DNA from: an uncultured Porphyromonadaceae bacterium
Lineage (GTDB): Bacteria; Bacteroidota; Bacteroidia; Bacteroidales; UBA11471
NCBI GenBank assembly: GCA_900542765.1
Contig: UQOX01000004.1
Location: 1 to 64,000, forward strand
Direction of reading: 5' to 3'
Length of the DNA: 64,000 nt
The number at the start of each line of letters is the position of its first letter. Position 1 is the stretch's first letter. The notes beneath the pieces were generated by a model, which was not told the origin of the DNA, made no database searches, and was given only the letters and a program-made list of their open reading frames with translations. This document shows positions 9,421 through 17,156 of the stretch, piece by piece. Position numbers and translations under genes: made by a program.

Positions 9421-10089
9421 TTATTGTTGTTGCATTTGATCGCGGTCGATTTGATTGGTGAGTTCACCTTTCTTCTCGTAGTTTTCTACCAACCATTCGT
9501 CGCCTTCGGCTATATCGACGATTGCATAGCGGTTGATGCTGCAAATGTGCATTTCGTCGAGGGCGTCGATGAGGTTTTTGTAGGTGGCGTCGTCGGTAGC
9601 TTTGATGATGACGATGGGAGCGGTTTTGGAATCTTTGATTTCAGCGGCTCTCTTGTCGTATTCTTCATCAGACATCTTGGTGTCTATTTTCTCTTTTTTC
9701 AGCTCTCTGATCTGCGATACTACTTCCTGGTTGCGGTAGAGCAACATGGCACGGAGACCGTCGTCCTTGTAGGTGGTCTCTTGCAGAGAGGTCCAGTCTT
9801 CATAGTTGGGCTCTCCCGAGTAGTAGTACACTCGGTCATTGCTGCCGAGAATGAGGGTAATAGCACGAGATGCAGCTACCTTGTCGCGTTCTTGCTCTGT
9901 CAGCGTTTTATCGTTTGACGGCATGCTGATTTCCATCGTCTGAGGTTTGCTCATGGAGGTACAGAGCATAAAGAAGGTAAGAAGCAACATGTTCATGTCG
10001 ACCATGGGAGTGAAGTCGACGCGAATGTTCATTTTTTTCTGTTTACCTTTTTTCTTGCCGCCGGAGTCTTTTTGTTCTACTTCTGCCAT
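9421..10089 (-). CDS. ExbD-type biopolymer transport protein (second copy)
   Basis: A 222-residue ExbD/TolR-family protein: a lysine-rich cytoplasmic N-terminus (KKKGKQKKMN), one membrane helix (about 28-48) with the proton-path aspartate in DFTPMVDMNMLLLTFFML, and a periplasmic domain. It is longer than E. coli ExbD (141) and has an inserted charged region about residues 110-150 (EVVSQIRELKKEKIDTK). Such extended ExbD proteins occur in pairs in Bacteroidetes. The operon neighbours are the first exbD (23 bp upstream) and tonB (22 bp downstream). Confidence 0.9.
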   Translation of the reverse strand: MAEVEQKDSGGKKKGKQKKMNIRVDFTPMVDMNMLLLTFFMLCTSMSKPQTMEISMPSNDKTLTEQERDKVAASRAITLILGSNDRVYYYSGEPNYEDWTSLQETTYKDDGLRAMLLYRNQEVVSQIRELKKEKIDTKMSDEEYDKRAAEIKDSKTAPIVIIKATDDATYKNLIDALDEMHICSINRYAIVDIAEGDEWLVENYEKKGELTNQIDRDQMQQQ

Positions 10090-10112
10090 AATTTCTTACA
10101 TTCTAACAGTTA

Positions 10113-10733
10113 TTAAAAATCGCCGGAGACACTTTTCAGCGTGGTGATCAGGTTATAGCGGTTTTCGCGCAAGTCTTGCAGAGACGACATTACTTTGTGT
10201 ATTTCGGAGTAAGGCGTGTTCTGCGCGGCTTTGATGGCGATACGCACATCTCGGTTGGTTTTGCGGGCGGCTTTTACCCATGCTTTGAATTCGTTGGAGG
10301 GGTTGGCTGTGGTATCAATGGGGATACCGGTTCCTTGTTCTACCATGACTCTGGCTTGGTCGTCAAAGGGCAGGTCGAGCAACGATTTCATTTGAGCAAT
10401 AGGTACGCCGAAGTAATCTGATGCTTGGAAGGTGGCCAATTCTTGGTCGGTAAATTCATAACCGTATTCGGCTGCTACTTCTTGCAACATCGGTACTCGC
10501 ATACCCGGGTCGGTTCCCATAAAAATGCGTCCGTTCGATTCTACTAATATTTGCAGTACGTTGGTTTCGGGGATTTTGATTTCCGAAACAGAGGACGGTA
10601 CGGCAATTTGTACGGGCTCGGGTTCAACGAAAGTCGACGTCAGCATGAAGAAAGTAAGCAGAAGCACGGTTACGTCGCTCATCGCGGTCATATCGATGGC
10701 GGTACTCTTCCTTTTTACTTTTACTTTTGGCAT
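10113..10733 (-). CDS. ExbD-type biopolymer transport protein (first copy)
   Basis: A 206-residue ExbD/TolR-family protein, diverged from the adjacent copy. Basic N-terminus, one membrane helix (about 14-36) with AIDMTAMSDVTVLLLTFFML carrying the membrane aspartate, then a periplasmic domain ending in the usual ExbD-like SEIHKVMSSLQDL helix. Two different ExbD proteins with one ExbB suggest a heteromeric ExbB-ExbD complex, which is inference. Confidence 0.9.
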   Translation of the reverse strand: MPKVKVKRKSTAIDMTAMSDVTVLLLTFFMLTSTFVEPEPVQIAVPSSVSEIKIPETNVLQILVESNGRIFMGTDPGMRVPMLQEVAAEYGYEFTDQELATFQASDYFGVPIAQMKSLLDLPFDDQARVMVEQGTGIPIDTTANPSNEFKAWVKAARKTNRDVRIAIKAAQNTPYSEIHKVMSSLQDLRENRYNLITTLKSVSGDF

Positions 10734-10756
10734 AATCGTACAGTTTCGGAAGTTAA

Positions 10757-11602
10757 TTACTTGCTGTGGTTAGCGGCGTAAGATTGTACGATTGAGAAGC
10801 CTACTTCGTCGATAGCGTAGGTGATTTTGTCGATTTTGCTGGTGAAGAAGTTGTAAGAGATTACAGCGCAGGCACCGGTGGCGATACCGAAGGCGGTATT
10901 TACAAGGGCCTCGGAAATACCGGTCGAGAGGGCTACCGAGTCGGGAGCACCGGTTGCGGTGGCAAGAGCGGCGAACGAACGGATCATACCGAGCACAGTA
11001 CCGAGAAGTCCGACGAGGGTACCGAGGGTCGTCATGGTGGCGATAACGGCAAGGTTCATTTCCAAGGTCGGAAGTTCGAGAGCGGTGGCTTCTTCTACCT
11101 CTTTTTGAATGCTGGCCAGTTTTTGTTCTTTGGTCAATTCGGTGTTGTTCTCCATTTCGGCATATTTTTTCAAGGCCGAAGTTACGACGCTACCTACCGA
11201 ACCTTTTTGTTTGTCGCAAAGTTCTTGGGCTTTGGCCAAGTCATTGGCGGCAAGAGCCTCCTTTACGTTAATGACAAATTTGGTGAGGCTGCCGGTACCT
11301 TTGGCGGTCATGATGGCAAATGCACGCTCGATACTCAGTACCAATACGGTAAGCAAGAGGGTTTGCAGCACAGGCACGATGACACCACCTTTGTAGATGG
11401 TTCCCAACAAGTCGCCGGGTTTGGGTTCTGCCTTGGTGGCGTCGGTAAAGTGAGATACGTCACCGAGTACAAATACATAGATGCATACGGCGATGATGAA
11501 ACATACCACGATTACGAGGAATGCTGATTCAATACCACGGAATCCTTTCGATTCTTTCTTGGCTTTTTTTGCTTTGGGTTGTTTGGGTTGTTTTGTCTCC
11601 AT
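10757..11602 (-). CDS. exbB: ExbB/MotA/TolQ-family proton channel protein
   Basis: A 281-residue inner-membrane protein with helices at about 25-47, 70-92, 172-194 and 215-240. The MotA/TolQ/ExbB core is visible in LEMNLAVIATMTTLGTLVGLLGTVLGMI and GISEALVNTAFGIATGACAVISYNFF. It forms the proton channel that powers TonB. It is the first gene of exbB-exbD-exbD-tonB. The nearest consensus -7 box (11860-11867) would give an unusually long leader of about 250 nt. Confidence 0.93.
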   Translation of the reverse strand: METKQPKQPKAKKAKKESKGFRGIESAFLVIVVCFIIAVCIYVFVLGDVSHFTDATKAEPKPGDLLGTIYKGGVIVPVLQTLLLTVLVLSIERAFAIMTAKGTGSLTKFVINVKEALAANDLAKAQELCDKQKGSVGSVVTSALKKYAEMENNTELTKEQKLASIQKEVEEATALELPTLEMNLAVIATMTTLGTLVGLLGTVLGMIRSFAALATATGAPDSVALSTGISEALVNTAFGIATGACAVISYNFFTSKIDKITYAIDEVGFSIVQSYAANHSK

Positions 11603-11859
11603 AATAAAAGAGTCTTTTAATTGGTTTACAGTTTTTGTGAAGTTTTTATGTTCTTTTTTTGTGGTTTAGTTATTCATCTTTCGCTGTCCATTCCCGAATC
11701 GGCATTTCTGAGACTGGTTTGCACAAGTCGTCTGTGGTCGAAACGTAAACTTTCAAGCCATTATTTAGGTAGTCAATTCTTTATGTATGATTGTGTTACA
11801 TGGTATGGACATTTACTGTGCTCAGTTTTTTCTCGGTCTTTTGTCTCGAAAATATGGCT

Positions 11860-11867
11860 CAAATATA
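11860..11867 (-). promoter_or_regulatory. Candidate -7 box for the exbB operon, with long leader
   Basis: Minus-strand TATATTTG is the only exact TAnnTTTG found between exbB and the divergent phosphatase gene. It lies about 258 bp before the exbB ATG. No riboswitch fold is recognised in the leader (11603-11853). Confidence 0.5.
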
Positions 11868-12007
11868 GAACATCTTTTTCAAAAGAAAAAAAAACGGGTG
11901 AAAAAAGTTGGCCTGCAACTGAGATTTTGGAGAAAAAGTCACTTCTTTTATTTCATTTTTTTGCTTTTTTTCTCGTCGCCTTTGTGCCGGACTTAGGGGA
12001 AATTTTC

Positions 12008-12015
12008 TATCTTTG
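12008..12015 (+). promoter_or_regulatory. -7 box of the inositol-phosphatase-like gene
   Basis: TATCTTTG is an exact TAnnTTTG. It overlaps an in-frame TTG at 12013 and so rules out that codon as the start. The expected transcript begins near 12022. The rest of 11868-12007 is AT-rich and shows nothing else. Confidence 0.65.
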
Positions 12016-12039
12016 TTTTCAACCTTAATGCAGATTGTC

Positions 12040-12879
12040 ATGGTAAATTATGATGTGGCCATGCTGGCCGATCTCACGCAGAAGGTGGCCGAGGCTGCCC
12101 GACAAGCGGGGCGATTTATGTTGCAGGAACGTCAGGTCTTTGACCCTTCGCGTATAGAGGAGAAGGGTTTGCACGATTATGTGTCGTATGTCGACCGTGA
12201 GACCGAACGCCTGTTGGTTGCTTCGTTGTCGGCGTTGCTGCCCGGCTCGGGTTTTATTACCGAGGAAGCGACGGCTTCGCATGCCGGGGAGCCTTGCTTG
12301 TGGATTGTCGACCCGCTCGACGGCACGACCAATTATCTTCATAACCAGTCGCCCTATGCCGTGAGCATCGCCCTTTACGGGCGTGGTGCCGGCTTGCTGT
12401 TGGGGGTGGTCTATGAGCCTAATCGTGATGAGTGCTTTTGCGCCTGGAAAGGCGGAGGGGCTTATCTCAACGGCGTGCGCCTGTCGGTTTCTCCCATCGA
12501 TGATGTGGGGGCGGCCTATGTCCATCTCGGGCTGCCTTATGATGCCGAGCGTTTCGGCGCATTGATGACGTCGCTCATGGCCCGTTTTTATGGGCATGTG
12601 GGTGCGGTGCGTATTGCCGGTTCGGCGGCCATGGACATTTGCGGTGTGGCGGCCGGGCGTTGTGATGCCTACATCGAGCCGTCCCTGCATGTGTGGGACG
12701 TGGCTGCCGGTATTCTCATCTTGCAGGAGGCCGGCGGGGTGGTTACCGATTTTGCGGGAAAGGCGTTGTTTGACGGGGTTGCCGGCATGGATTTCCCCGG
12801 AGTCAATGGCTATGATGTGCTGGCGACGACTTCACTTCTTCACACCGATGTGCAATCGTATGTAAATGATTGTTTGTAG
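12040..12879 (+). CDS. Inositol monophosphatase-family protein
   Basis: A 279-residue Mg-dependent phosphatase of the IMPase/CysQ/FBPase superfamily. Metal-binding motifs are visible: acidic Glu75-Glu76 in ITEEAT, DPLDGTTNY at 91-99, and the C-terminal HVWDVAAG with its metal aspartate. Substrate may be inositol phosphate, PAP or a related sugar phosphate. SuhB-like is the nearest guess. The start was set at ATG 12040 because the upstream TTG lies inside the -7 box; ATG 12028 is also possible. It is convergent with the DUF4861 gene, sharing a terminator. Confidence 0.88.
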   Translation: MVNYDVAMLADLTQKVAEAARQAGRFMLQERQVFDPSRIEEKGLHDYVSYVDRETERLLVASLSALLPGSGFITEEATASHAGEPCLWIVDPLDGTTNYLHNQSPYAVSIALYGRGAGLLLGVVYEPNRDECFCAWKGGGAYLNGVRLSVSPIDDVGAAYVHLGLPYDAERFGALMTSLMARFYGHVGAVRIAGSAAMDICGVAAGRCDAYIEPSLHVWDVAAGILILQEAGGVVTDFAGKALFDGVAGMDFPGVNGYDVLATTSLLHTDVQSYVNDCL

Positions 12880-12893
12880 CGATTGCCGGGGTA

Positions 12894-12939
12894 AAAGGAC
12901 GGGCGGGGGCAAAATTATTTTGGTTCCCGCCCGTCCTTT
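12894..12939. terminator. Bidirectional terminator between convergent genes
   Basis: Perfect 14-bp stem AAAGGACGGGCGGG / CCCGCCCGTCCTTT with an 18-nt AT-rich loop, between the phosphatase stop (12879) and the DUF4861 stop (12955). Confidence 0.8.
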
Positions 12940-12954
12940 ATGAGGTGTGTGGCG

Positions 12955-14193
12955 TTATTTCTTCTTTATTTTAATGGTGCAGGGACGGTCGAGAGCCGTT
13001 TTCCAGGTTTGCAGGTGCTCGAACCAGGCTTCGGGTGTCTTGTATCCGAAGGTCTCTTTCATTGACGTAAAGGTGATGTAGTAGGTCATCACGGTCTGTT
13101 TCGGCGCGTGTACCTGATAGAGATAGTTGGCCTTGTCGTTGATTTCGCTGACGATGTATTTCTGCGGGAGGTAAGCACCGAGACCCACGGTTTCCTTGGC
13201 ATATTTCACGGTGTCGTTCACCGGCCAGTGGGTTCCCCAGCAGCCTACAAGACCTTCGTGGTCGCTGTATGATTGAGAGCCTTTGACGTTTTGCACGCCG
13301 GTGCAGAAAATTTCTTCGTTCAACGGCTTGTCAAAGATGACATCGACTTGTGCGTCGCGGTGCCCTCCATAGAGGGTGTAGCGACAGGTCATGTTGAGGC
13401 GGCTGTCGCCATATTTCCAGTCGCGGACGGCCATTTGGCATACGGTGCGCACGGGGCCGTAGGCCAATATGGTGGCGGTGCGCTCGGCAACGGGCTCAAT
13501 GTGTATCGCCTTTTGTTTTTTTGCGTCCCAGCCTTTGAGGGCTCCTACACCGCAACTTCCGCTTACCAAGAGCACGTCGTCGCCGAATCCTTGGGCGAGT
13601 TGTTTGTCGTCGGGGTACCAGCCGCTGGCCTCTACTTCAAAGCCTTTGTTGAATTTGCCGTAGATGTCGATGGTCTGTTTTTGGTCGAAATAGATGCGGT
13701 AGGCAACCAGTTCCGACTCAAATGCTGGCCCGTGGTGGTAGAGGTTGTTGTATACCTTGGAGGTTCCCGGGACGCTCAGGGAGTTGATTTTGGGGTGCTT
13801 GTTGCGTTTGTTGCTTTTGTCGTAGATTTTCATGTCGGCATACACGCGGGCGGGGTAACGGTCGGGTGCGGCTTCTTGGCTCGACACGACGAGTCGCAAC
13901 CGCTTGGTGGTGCGGGCGGGCATGTCGATGAGGAAGGCGATTTCGTCACCGACGCCGTCGCGGTCGAGGTCGTCGGTCTGTGAGGCGATTTCCTGTTCGC
14001 CGTCATACACCGTGGCCGACGCAATGGGGAAATTGCATTTGAGGTCGGCCGTTTTTACGACCACCGGATAGTCGGTTTTGTCTTGTTCCCAAGGGTTCCC
14101 TATTTCGAGATAGAGGGTTTTTTCCTGAGCTGATAGTTGCGTGCCGATGCACAAGGCCGTGAGGCAGAGGCAGAGATGACGGAGTCGTTTCAT
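12955..14193 (-). CDS. Exported DUF4861-type protein
   Basis: A 412-residue protein with a signal peptide (MKRLRHLCLCLTALCIGTQLSA region). It resembles the DUF4861 family of exported Bacteroidetes proteins, often found near polysaccharide degradation genes: an N-terminal beta-sandwich-like part (about 30-130, with DLDRDGVGDEIAFLIDM) and the long C-terminal beta-rich domain (about 150-405, YHHGPAFESELVAYRIYFD). Activity is unknown. The start was moved from 14259 to ATG 14193, where the signal peptide begins. It follows the barrel-protein gene by 35 bp and ends at a shared terminator. Confidence 0.75.
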   Translation of the reverse strand: MKRLRHLCLCLTALCIGTQLSAQEKTLYLEIGNPWEQDKTDYPVVVKTADLKCNFPIASATVYDGEQEIASQTDDLDRDGVGDEIAFLIDMPARTTKRLRLVVSSQEAAPDRYPARVYADMKIYDKSNKRNKHPKINSLSVPGTSKVYNNLYHHGPAFESELVAYRIYFDQKQTIDIYGKFNKGFEVEASGWYPDDKQLAQGFGDDVLLVSGSCGVGALKGWDAKKQKAIHIEPVAERTATILAYGPVRTVCQMAVRDWKYGDSRLNMTCRYTLYGGHRDAQVDVIFDKPLNEEIFCTGVQNVKGSQSYSDHEGLVGCWGTHWPVNDTVKYAKETVGLGAYLPQKYIVSEINDKANYLYQVHAPKQTVMTYYITFTSMKETFGYKTPEAWFEHLQTWKTALDRPCTIKIKKK

Positions 14194-14228
14194 GTTGAGC
14201 GGGTTTTCGGGTATGTGATGAGGGTTTA

Positions 14229-14897
14229 TCAGAATGTGACGCTGAATACCAGCTGCCACATGTTGCTTTTGCTGCTGAAATCATTGGCGAGAATGTCGTT
14301 CCACCCTTCGGTGAACGTCTCTTTTGCCGTGCCGCCGAACGGAAGACGATAGTTGATGCCGGCACGCAGGTGCTTGAACAGTACGACTCCGGCCGTGAAG
14401 TTCATGCTTACCGTGCTTTCGTTATTGATGAGTCGGGCTCCGTTGGGCTGGGAGTTCTCCTCGCCGACAAGGCCATAGAGTTTGTTGGTAAGGTTGTCGT
14501 TCTTGAAGTCGAACGTGAATGAGGGGCCTACACCGGCATAGATGCCGAATATTTTCAAAGGGTTGAAGGTGAATTTCAGATACAGTGGAATGTCGAGCGA
14601 GTGTCTGAAATAGTTGACCGAAGCATAATCGGCCGTATTGGTGAAGTGGGTGCGGCGTTGCAGATAGAGCAACGAGCCATCGATGGAAAGACCCAGCGGG
14701 AAGCTGATTTCGGCCATGGGCCCTACAAAGAATCCGCAATCGTTGTCGTATTTGATGTTTTCGGCCAATCCCTTGTAATTGCTGCCCGAGAGGTTGATGC
14801 CGCCTTTGACGCCCCAGTTGAAATCGACGGCGCGCGACTGGGCGGATATTCCGAGAAGAACCAGTAATAAACAGATGGTTTTTACAGACTTTTTCAT
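14229..14897 (-). CDS. Outer-membrane beta-barrel protein (PorT/OMP_b-brl-like)
   Basis: A 222-residue exported protein with a signal peptide (MKKSVKTICLLLVLLGISAQSRA), then alternating beta strands starting FNWGVKGGINLSG and ending in an aromatic C-terminal strand (MWQLVFSVTF), typical of small Bacteroidetes outer-membrane barrels. No substrate can be proposed. An in-frame ATG at 14918 was rejected because the -7 box at 14920-14927 places the transcript start downstream of it. First gene of a two-gene unit with the DUF4861 protein. Confidence 0.8.
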   Translation of the reverse strand: MKKSVKTICLLLVLLGISAQSRAVDFNWGVKGGINLSGSNYKGLAENIKYDNDCGFFVGPMAEISFPLGLSIDGSLLYLQRRTHFTNTADYASVNYFRHSLDIPLYLKFTFNPLKIFGIYAGVGPSFTFDFKNDNLTNKLYGLVGEENSQPNGARLINNESTVSMNFTAGVVLFKHLRAGINYRLPFGGTAKETFTEGWNDILANDFSSKSNMWQLVFSVTF

Positions 14898-14919
14898 AAG
14901 AGTTGTTTTTATTATCATA

Positions 14920-14927
14920 CAAAGATA
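14920..14927 (-). promoter_or_regulatory. -7 box of the barrel-protein/DUF4861 unit
   Basis: Minus-strand TATCTTTG, 23 bp before ATG 14897. The implied leader is only about 15 nt. Confidence 0.65.
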
Positions 14928-15063
14928 ATGATTTCCTTACGAACTTTCTTGTTCTCTCTGTGAATTGCCGTATAAAAAATCGTTAATCACCCGGTGCGGA
15001 TATTTTTTCATGGGTGTATGCGTTTTTTGTCCGATAAAATTTTTTCATTTCAAGAAAAGGTTT

Positions 15064-15071
15064 TACCTTTG
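15064..15071 (+). promoter_or_regulatory. -7 box of the tRNA-Met promoter
   Basis: TACCTTTG matches TAnnTTTG, 55 bp before the tRNA 5' end. The segment 14928-15063 shows no other feature. Confidence 0.6.
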
Positions 15072-15125
15072 CCCCGCATTTGGAAGGGAGGTTCTTTCGG
15101 GAAGCACTTCATTCCGGGTGTCGAT

Positions 15126-15199
15126 GGCGGGGTAGCTCAGTTGGTTAGAGCGTCGGATTCATAACCCGGAGGTCACGAGTTCAATTCTCGTCCCCGCTA
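15126..15199 (+). tRNA. tRNA-Met (CAT)
   Basis: A 74-nt cloverleaf: acceptor GGCGGGG / CCCCGCT (last pair G-U), D-stem GCTC/GAGC, anticodon loop TTCATAA (anticodon CAT at about 15160-15162), T-stem ACGAG/CTCGT with loop TTCAATT, and discriminator A. The 3' CCA is not encoded, so the CCA-adding enzyme in this window is needed. The G1-U72 pair and lack of three G-C pairs in the anticodon stem argue against initiator tRNA; elongator Met is more likely than Ile-CAT. An A-C mismatch sits at the loop end of the anticodon stem (31-39). Confidence 0.95.
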
Positions 15200-15210
15200 C
15201 TTTTTTGAGA

Positions 15211-15242
15211 GGCTGTCTTACTGCAATAAGGCGGCCTTTTTT
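15211..15242 (+). terminator. Terminator of the tRNA-Met transcript
   Basis: Stem GGCTGTCTT / AAGGCGGCC with two G-U pairs and a 7-8 nt loop, followed by six T. Confidence 0.75.
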
Positions 15243-15274
15243 GTCGTCGGTCGTTCCATTTCAAGAATACCCCC

Positions 15275-16240
15275 ATGTTGAAATATCTTTATATCGTTGC
15301 CGGGACGTTGTCTTTGGTTTTGGGTATTGTCGGCATATTTGTGCCGTTGTTGCCTACCACCCCTTTCCTCTTGCTGACGGCTGCGCTCTATTTCCGCAGT
15401 TCGCCACAACTTTACCGACGCTTGCTTTCTCATAAATATTTGGGGACCCATATCCGCAATTTCAGAGAACATCGGGCTATTCCCCTGCACACCAAGATAG
15501 TTTCTCTTTTGCTTTTATGGGCGACATTGTCTTATTGTGCATGGGCTGTTGCCGAGAGTCTTGGGTTGCGCCTCTTCCTGGCCGCTGTTGCCGTGGGGGT
15601 GACTTGGCACATTTTGAGCTATAAGACGTTGCGCGCTCCGCAGCCCGGGACTGCCGATGATGTCGAGGCTCTTTCGGAGCGGAACAGCGACCGGGCCTGG
15701 CGCATCGTGCGTGCCGGCGGCTTTTTCGGGGCCTGGGCTTCGATTGGCGCCGAGGCTCATGTGGTGGGTTCTTTGCGCATGGGTTTGCTCATGAAGCATC
15801 GCGACATCGACCTGCACGTTTATTCGTCGCTGTTGTCGGTTTCGGACAGTTTCAGGGCGGTCGCTCTCTTGGCCCGGAATCCGGCGGTGAGGCAAATCAC
15901 ATATCGCAATCTCGTCGATACCGAGGAGGCGTGTATCGAATGGCATCTTACTTATGTCGATGACTTGGGGGAGGAGTGGAGCATCGATATGATACACATT
16001 CTCCGGGGTAGCCGTTACGACGGCTATTTCGAGCAGGTGGCCGAGCGCATTCGGGCGCGTCTCACTCCCGAATTGCGGCACACGATTCTCTCCTTGAAAT
16101 ATGCGACACCCGAGTCGGTGCATATTGCCGGTATCGAATATTACAGGGCCGTAATAGAGGGGGAAGTGCTGAGCTATGCCGAGTTTCTCGAATGGCGGCG
16201 GAAAAATCCGCTCACGGGTGTCGTCGAGTGGTTGCCTTGA
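15275..16240 (+). CDS. DUF454 (YbaN-like) membrane domain fused to a nucleotidyltransferase-like domain
   Basis: A 321-residue protein in two parts. Residues 1-120 are a DUF454/YbaN-type inner-membrane domain: two hydrophobic pairs, LPTTPFLLL at 26-34, and the conserved SPQLYRRLLSHKYLG region. Residues 135-321 are soluble and contain GSLRMG (165-170) followed by DIDL (177-180), the G-S...D-x-D pattern of the nucleotidyltransferase fold, and a later acidic strand WSIDMIH (235-241) that could supply the third carboxylate. No substrate is proposed. It is a single open frame with no frameshift sign. It begins 33 bp after the tRNA terminator with no clear promoter of its own. Confidence 0.75.
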   Translation: MLKYLYIVAGTLSLVLGIVGIFVPLLPTTPFLLLTAALYFRSSPQLYRRLLSHKYLGTHIRNFREHRAIPLHTKIVSLLLLWATLSYCAWAVAESLGLRLFLAAVAVGVTWHILSYKTLRAPQPGTADDVEALSERNSDRAWRIVRAGGFFGAWASIGAEAHVVGSLRMGLLMKHRDIDLHVYSSLLSVSDSFRAVALLARNPAVRQITYRNLVDTEEACIEWHLTYVDDLGEEWSIDMIHILRGSRYDGYFEQVAERIRARLTPELRHTILSLKYATPESVHIAGIEYYRAVIEGEVLSYAEFLEWRRKNPLTGVVEWLP

Positions 16241-16302
16241 ACCCTGATGCGGCCGTTAAAAAAGACATTGATTTTTCTCTTTTTTGTTTCTCTGAAAGTT
16301 TT

Positions 16303-16310
16303 TACCTTTG
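16303..16310 (+). promoter_or_regulatory. -7 box of the thrE-like operon
   Basis: TACCTTTG lies 51 bp before the first ThrE-half gene. A TTTG at 16283-16286 is 16 bp upstream, somewhat close for a -33 element. Confidence 0.6.
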
Positions 16311-16360
16311 CGCCGTTTTTTCGGGGCGTACCCCCGCATTAGGTTTTCAGAAAATTTCAT

Positions 16361-17134
16361 ATGAAGGACGAAAAAGAGTTTCATCGCATAGCCGATTTTA
16401 TCTCCGGTTATGCCGTCAGGTTGATGGGCTCGGGCGTACACACCTCCCGTGTGGTGCGCAATACGATGCGCATCAGTGAGGCACTTGGGGTTGTCACGCA
16501 GATGACCCTGTTGCATAAAACCCTCATCTTCTCGATACACGACAAGGAGTCGGGGCAGGTCATGAGCGATGTCGTGCCGGTCAAGAGTTTCCCGATTAGC
16601 TTTTATCTCAATTCCGAGTTGAGTTCGCTCAGTTGGGCGGCGCTGGACAATCATCTCCCGCTCGAAGAGATTGAACGCCGGTATCAGAAGATTGTCGATA
16701 CTCCCCGCATCAATCACACGTTGCTCACATTCCTGGTGGCTTGTGCCAATGGCTCGTTCTGCCAACTTTTCGGCGGCAGCTGGACGGCGATAGCAATCGT
16801 CTTTGTGGCGACGCTTATCGGATTCTCCTTGAAGAGCTTTATGCAGAAACGGCACATTAGCCATTACGTCATCTTTGTCATATCGGCTCTCGTTTCGTCT
16901 TTGATTGCTTCGGTATCGTTGCTGTTCGATGCGACGCCCGACATTGCCATCGGTACGAGCGTGCTCTTTTTGATTCCCGGCGTACCCTTGCTCAACGGCG
17001 TCATCGACATTGTCGAGAGCCACATACTCCTGGGCATGACCCGGCTTGTCGGCGCGTTGTTGTTGGTCATGTGCATTGCCGTGGGGTTGTCGATAACCCT
17101 GGCCATTGTGCACAACGGATTGCTATTGCTTTGA
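16361..17134 (+). CDS. Threonine/serine exporter family protein, large half (DUF1212/YjjP type)
   Basis: A 257-residue inner-membrane protein matching the N-terminal half of ThrE-type amino-acid exporters. The cytoplasmic N-terminal part (about 1-115) carries the ADFISGYAVRLMGSGVHTSRV motif, and about five helices follow (120-250), including TSVLFLIPGVPLLNGVIDI. It is paired with the small half 22 bp downstream, as YjjP is with YjjB, and the two probably form one carrier. Substrate (threonine, serine or succinate in relatives) is uncertain. Confidence 0.88.
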   Translation: MKDEKEFHRIADFISGYAVRLMGSGVHTSRVVRNTMRISEALGVVTQMTLLHKTLIFSIHDKESGQVMSDVVPVKSFPISFYLNSELSSLSWAALDNHLPLEEIERRYQKIVDTPRINHTLLTFLVACANGSFCQLFGGSWTAIAIVFVATLIGFSLKSFMQKRHISHYVIFVISALVSSLIASVSLLFDATPDIAIGTSVLFLIPGVPLLNGVIDIVESHILLGMTRLVGALLLVMCIAVGLSITLAIVHNGLLLL

Positions 17135-17156
17135 AAATAAAGAGGAGGAAATCAAG

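Noticed and set aside
15126..15199. Initiator tRNA or tRNA-Ile(CAT) identity
   Set aside because: No mismatched 1-72 pair (G-U present) and no triple G-C in the anticodon stem as in initiators; body resembles elongator Met, although Ile-CAT cannot be fully excluded.
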